Assembly: GCA_021793895.1 (NCBI GenBank) | Contig: JAJYRW010000057.1 | Span: 1-8,306 of the forward strand | DNA from: Actinomycetes bacterium | GTDB taxonomy: Bacteria > Actinomycetota > Actinomycetes > Actinomycetales > JAJYRW01 | DNA: 8,306 bases | Reading direction: 5' to 3' | Part shown: positions 6,237 to 8,306 of the stretch, piece after piece | How positions within the stretch are numbered: position 1 is the first letter of the stretch | Layout of the letters: each line of letters opens with the position of its first letter | The notes under the pieces: model-generated | Seen by the model: only the letters and a program-made list of their open reading frames with translations | The model's database searches: none | What the model was told of the DNA's origin: nothing | Program-made: the position numbers and the translations under genes

Positions 6237-7583
6237 TCATCCTGTCGCATTGAGGTTGGTGGGAGACCACTCGGGTACCCCAGAAACTGCGAATTCATCG
6301 CCATTTCGCCTAGCTACGCGCCGGCGCTTTTGTCGCAGATCCGCCCAGGCGTTGCGATAGACCGTGATCATCTCTTCCGCCGCGCTATCCCACGATAATT
6401 CGCCGGCTCGCTCCCACGCCCCACGCGCCAGCCGATCGTAAAGGGCGCGATCACCCAGGAGCATCCGAATTTCCTCCGCCCAGTCCAGCGGGTCGTGCGT
6501 GGGAACGAGGAGGCCAGAGTCGCCGTCCTTAATAATAGTTTGCAATCCGCCCACGTCCGCAGCGAGAACCGGAGTGCCCACGGCCTGCGCTTCGGCGGCC
6601 ACCAGACCAAAGGATTCACTGCGCGATGGCACCGCGACCACGTCAGCGGCGCGAAACCACTGGGGCAGCGATAGCCGCGGAACCGGCGGTTGCCAGCGAA
6701 TATGCTCGCTAACACCGGCCTGCGCTGCGAGGTCTTTGAGTTTGGCCAGCGCCAGGTCATCGCCGCTGGGGCCACCAATAATCACCAGCAGGGGCAGGGG
6801 CCGCGCCGGGTCGCGCTGCGCCAGAGCTCCCAGTGCCTGCACCAGCACATCAGGGGCTTTCAGGGGCTGAATTCGCCCGGCAAAGACGATGACATCGCGA
6901 TCGATGGGAAGGCCCAGTTCCTCGCGCGCCCGCGTCCGAGCGTCGGGGCCGCCGGGGTTAAACAGGTCCACGTCCACCCCCGGGGAAACAACTGAAACCC
7001 GCTGTGGATCGGCCTCGTACAACTCGACCAGCTCCCGGGCTTCGGCGTCGGTATTTGCCACGAGCCGATCGGCAGCCGCCACCACTTGCTCCTCGCCAAT
7101 TACGCGGCCGGGTGGCTCGGGCGCATCCCCCGGCGCAAGCGCGAGATTCTTCACCTTGGCCAGCGTGTGCATCGAGTGCACGAGCGGAACGTTCCAGCGG
7201 TCCGAGGCCAGCCAGCCGACTTGCCCAGATAGCCAGTAGTGGGAGTGGATGACGTCATACCAGCCCGGTCGCTGCCGCGCTTCCGTGTGCATCAGGCCGG
7301 CCGTGAAGGCGCATAACTGCCCCGGCAGATCGTTCTTATCGAGCCCATCGAAGGGACCGGCCTCAATATGGCGAACCGTCACCCCATCGGTCAGGTGCAC
7401 GGCCGGCGGAAGCAGCGAGGACGTCGCGCGGGTAAAGACCTCAACGGCCACGCCGCGGCGGGCGAGCGCTCGAGAAAGTTCGACCACGTAAACGTTCATG
7501 CCGCCCGCATCCCCCGTGCCGGGTTGATCCAGGGGCGAGGTGTGCACGGACAGCATTGCCACCCGCAGGGCTCTTTCGGTCAT
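6237..7583 (-). CDS. mshA: D-inositol-3-phosphate glycosyltransferase MshA (mycothiol biosynthesis)
   Basis: GT-B fold, family GT4 retaining glycosyltransferase. It transfers N-acetylglucosamine from UDP-GlcNAc to 1L-myo-inositol 1-phosphate, the first committed step to mycothiol, the main actinobacterial low-molecular-weight thiol. It has 448 residues, between the shorter corynebacterial and longer mycobacterial forms. The N-terminal acceptor domain carries the diagnostic [20 protein letters not shown] (11-30), [12 protein letters not shown] (113-124) and HTLAKVKN (139-146). The donor domain carries VSPGVD (199-204), [14 protein letters not shown] (235-248) with R237 and K242, and the EX7E pair E323/E331 in [19 protein letters not shown] (322-340). 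The last ~35 residues form a basic then polar tail ([16 protein letters not shown]...) beyond the fold. The ATG at 7583 lies seven bases after the lactonase stop and has a weak Shine-Dalgarno, so expression may depend on coupling. Other msh genes are not in the window. Confidence 0.97.
   Translation of the reverse strand: MTERALRVAMLSVHTSPLDQPGTGDAGGMNVYVVELSRALARRGVAVEVFTRATSSLLPPAVHLTDGVTVRHIEAGPFDGLDKNDLPGQLCAFTAGLMHTEARQRPGWYDVIHSHYWLSGQVGWLASDRWNVPLVHSMHTLAKVKNLALAPGDAPEPPGRVIGEEQVVAAADRLVANTDAEARELVELYEADPQRVSVVSPGVDVDLFNPGGPDARTRAREELGLPIDRDVIVFAGRIQPLKAPDVLVQALGALAQRDPARPLPLLVIIGGPSGDDLALAKLKDLAAQAGVSEHIRWQPPVPRLSLPQWFRAADVVAVPSRSESFGLVAAEAQAVGTPVLAADVGGLQTIIKDGDSGLLVPTHDPLDWAEEIRMLLGDRALYDRLARGAWERAGELSWDSAAEEMITVYRNAWADLRQKRRRVARRNGDEFAVSGVPEWSPTNLNATG
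6240..6243 (-). promoter_or_regulatory. Ribosome binding site of gpmA at the end of mshA
   Basis: AGGA on the minus strand (6243-6240) sits seven bases before the ATG at 6232, abutting the mshA TGA at 6239-6237. It supports the short gpmA start over the upstream ATG at 6304 and implies that ribosomes finishing mshA can start gpmA. Confidence 0.75.
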
Positions 7584-7590
7584 AAAGCAA

Positions 7591-8306
7591 TCACTCGATT
7601 AAGGTTACCGGGACAATGCACGCGGGCGACCCGAGAGATGTCTGGGCGGTCGGCTCCTGCGCGATGCCGTTTTCGTTCAGGGCCATGATCACAAGCGCGT
7701 CGGTGTCTTGCTGGCCCACCACCAGCACTGTTCCCATGCGGGCAAAATGGCGCGGATTTTCCCCACCCACCGGCGTATCGGCCAGGTGGCGCAGGGTTGC
7801 TCCGCCATCTTCAACAGCAAACGTCGCAATAATGTTGGCGATCCGGTTGGCTACCCACAGGCGCGTCCCGTCCTCGGAGAGTTCCAGATGTGATGGGAAG
7901 GAATCCCCCGCTGCGCCCACGGTCTGGGGATCACCGGCCGGCACGGCAGCCAAGTGGGTGGCAGTTGCGTTAGCTTCCCACCGGAAAATATGGACGGCAT
8001 TGTCTAATTCGCCCGTGACATAAATGAATCCCGCTTCGGAAACCGCCATATGCCGCGGCCCCGCACCCCCGGGGAGTTTGCCGGCAATCCCGGCCGGCCG
8101 CAGTTCACCAGTGGCAGCTATTTCAAAGCGGCGCAGTTCATCGGTTCCCAGATCAGCTACGAGCACGTGGCTGCCCCCGGGCGCAACTGCCGCGCTGTGC
8201 GCGTGCGGGCCGTCTTGGCGATCGGCCGGTCCCCGGCCGGGGTAATTGCCAGGTGGCAGGGGCTGCCCGCGCCAGTGGAGATATCGGAAGAGGCCCTCTT
8301 CCGATA
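7591..8306 (-). CDS. Lactonase-family seven-bladed beta-propeller protein, 5' end outside the window
   Basis: The C-terminal 237 residues of a protein of the lactonase family (YbhE/6-phosphogluconolactonase-like beta-propellers). The frame stays open from the stop at 7591 to the right edge; an in-frame GTG at 8166 is internal, because recognisable family sequence ([20 protein letters not shown]) lies upstream of it. Blade-type repeats are visible: [53 protein letters not shown] and [20 protein letters not shown], each with the hallmark aromatic/His turn then a hydrophobic strand. Members are about 340 residues, so roughly 100 are missing. E. coli YbhE hydrolyses 6-phosphogluconolactone in the pentose phosphate pathway, but many relatives have unproven substrates, so I give no gene symbol. 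It stands seven bases ahead of mshA and probably leads, or belongs to, the mshA-gpmA operon. Confidence 0.88.
   Translation of the reverse strand, partial: SEEGLFRYLHWRGQPLPPGNYPGRGPADRQDGPHAHSAAVAPGGSHVLVADLGTDELRRFEIAATGELRPAGIAGKLPGGAGPRHMAVSEAGFIYVTGELDNAVHIFRWEANATATHLAAVPAGDPQTVGAAGDSFPSHLELSEDGTRLWVANRIANIIATFAVEDGGATLRHLADTPVGGENPRHFARMGTVLVVGQQDTDALVIMALNENGIAQEPTAQTSLGSPACIVPVTLIE
8282..8306. repeat. Perfect 25-bp palindrome ending exactly at the window edge
   Basis: TATCGGAAGAGG (8282-8293) and CCTCTTCCGATA (8295-8306) are exact reverse complements around a single C. Each arm contains the ten-base core ATCGGAAGAG / CTCTTCCGAT of common Illumina adapters. The lactonase frame reads through it without a stop ([13 protein letters not shown]), so it may be genuine coding sequence or may be a fold-back or adapter artefact at a contig end. 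Confidence 0.75.

Noticed and set aside
5489..6304. Longer gpmA reading from an ATG at 6304, adding 24 N-terminal residues
   Set aside because: The extra residues ([13 protein letters not shown]...) are not part of the family, would overlap mshA by 68 bases, and the ATG at 6232 has a good AGGA and gives the standard [12 protein letters not shown] start.
8166..8166. In-frame GTG at 8166 as the start of the lactonase gene
   Set aside because: Family sequence ([16 protein letters not shown]) continues upstream of it to the window edge, so the true start lies outside the window.

Overview
The window is a piece of a high-G+C actinobacterial chromosome. The evidence is gene content: a CarD of the mycobacterial type, MshA (the first enzyme of mycothiol synthesis, a thiol confined to Actinomycetota), an IspF domain that matches the M. 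tuberculosis form as I recall it, and a block order (rlmB, cysS, ispF/ispD, carD, divergent lipoprotein) that parallels Rv3579c-Rv3584. The IspD and IspF activities are fused into one protein, unlike in mycobacteria. The CarD and lipoprotein sequences look closer to Micrococcales-like lineages than to mycobacteria, but I cannot name a genus. Nearly everything here is core housekeeping.

Layout. Positions 1-4275 (minus strand) hold a tight operon read right to left: carD, ispDF, cysS, rlmB. Gaps are 28 and 45 bases, and the cysS stop overlaps the rlmB start by one base. rlmB runs off the left edge, probably only a few residues short of its end. An extended -10 promoter sits just upstream of carD. 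The short intergenic stretch 4276-4449 separates this operon from a divergent lipoprotein gene (4450-4959, plus strand) in the position of mycobacterial lpqE. Positions 4960-5488 are non-coding, visibly less G+C rich over much of their length, and hold the only real surprises: a perfect 21-bp inverted repeat spanning 121 bp, a pair of 11-bp direct repeats, an intrinsic terminator for the genes to the right, and a small tandem repeat built around the gpmA stop codon. Positions 5489-8306 (minus strand) hold a second tight cluster, read right to left: a beta-propeller lactonase-family gene (5' end outside the window), mshA and gpmA, with gaps of 7 and 4 bases.

Function. The left operon combines a global RNA polymerase-binding regulator (CarD) with isoprenoid precursor synthesis (IspDF), tRNA-Cys charging (CysS) and 23S rRNA modification (RlmB). 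The right operon combines a sugar-lactonase-like protein, the glycosyltransferase committing UDP-GlcNAc to mycothiol, and glycolytic phosphoglycerate mutase. The mshA/gpmA neighbourhood is also known in mycobacteria (Rv0486 and Rv0489).

I see no CRISPR array, toxin-antitoxin pair, prophage, transposase, rRNA or tRNA. I found no convincing new multi-gene system; the best leads are the inverted-repeat element in 4960-5488 and the palindrome at the extreme right end, which may be a sequencing-adapter artefact.
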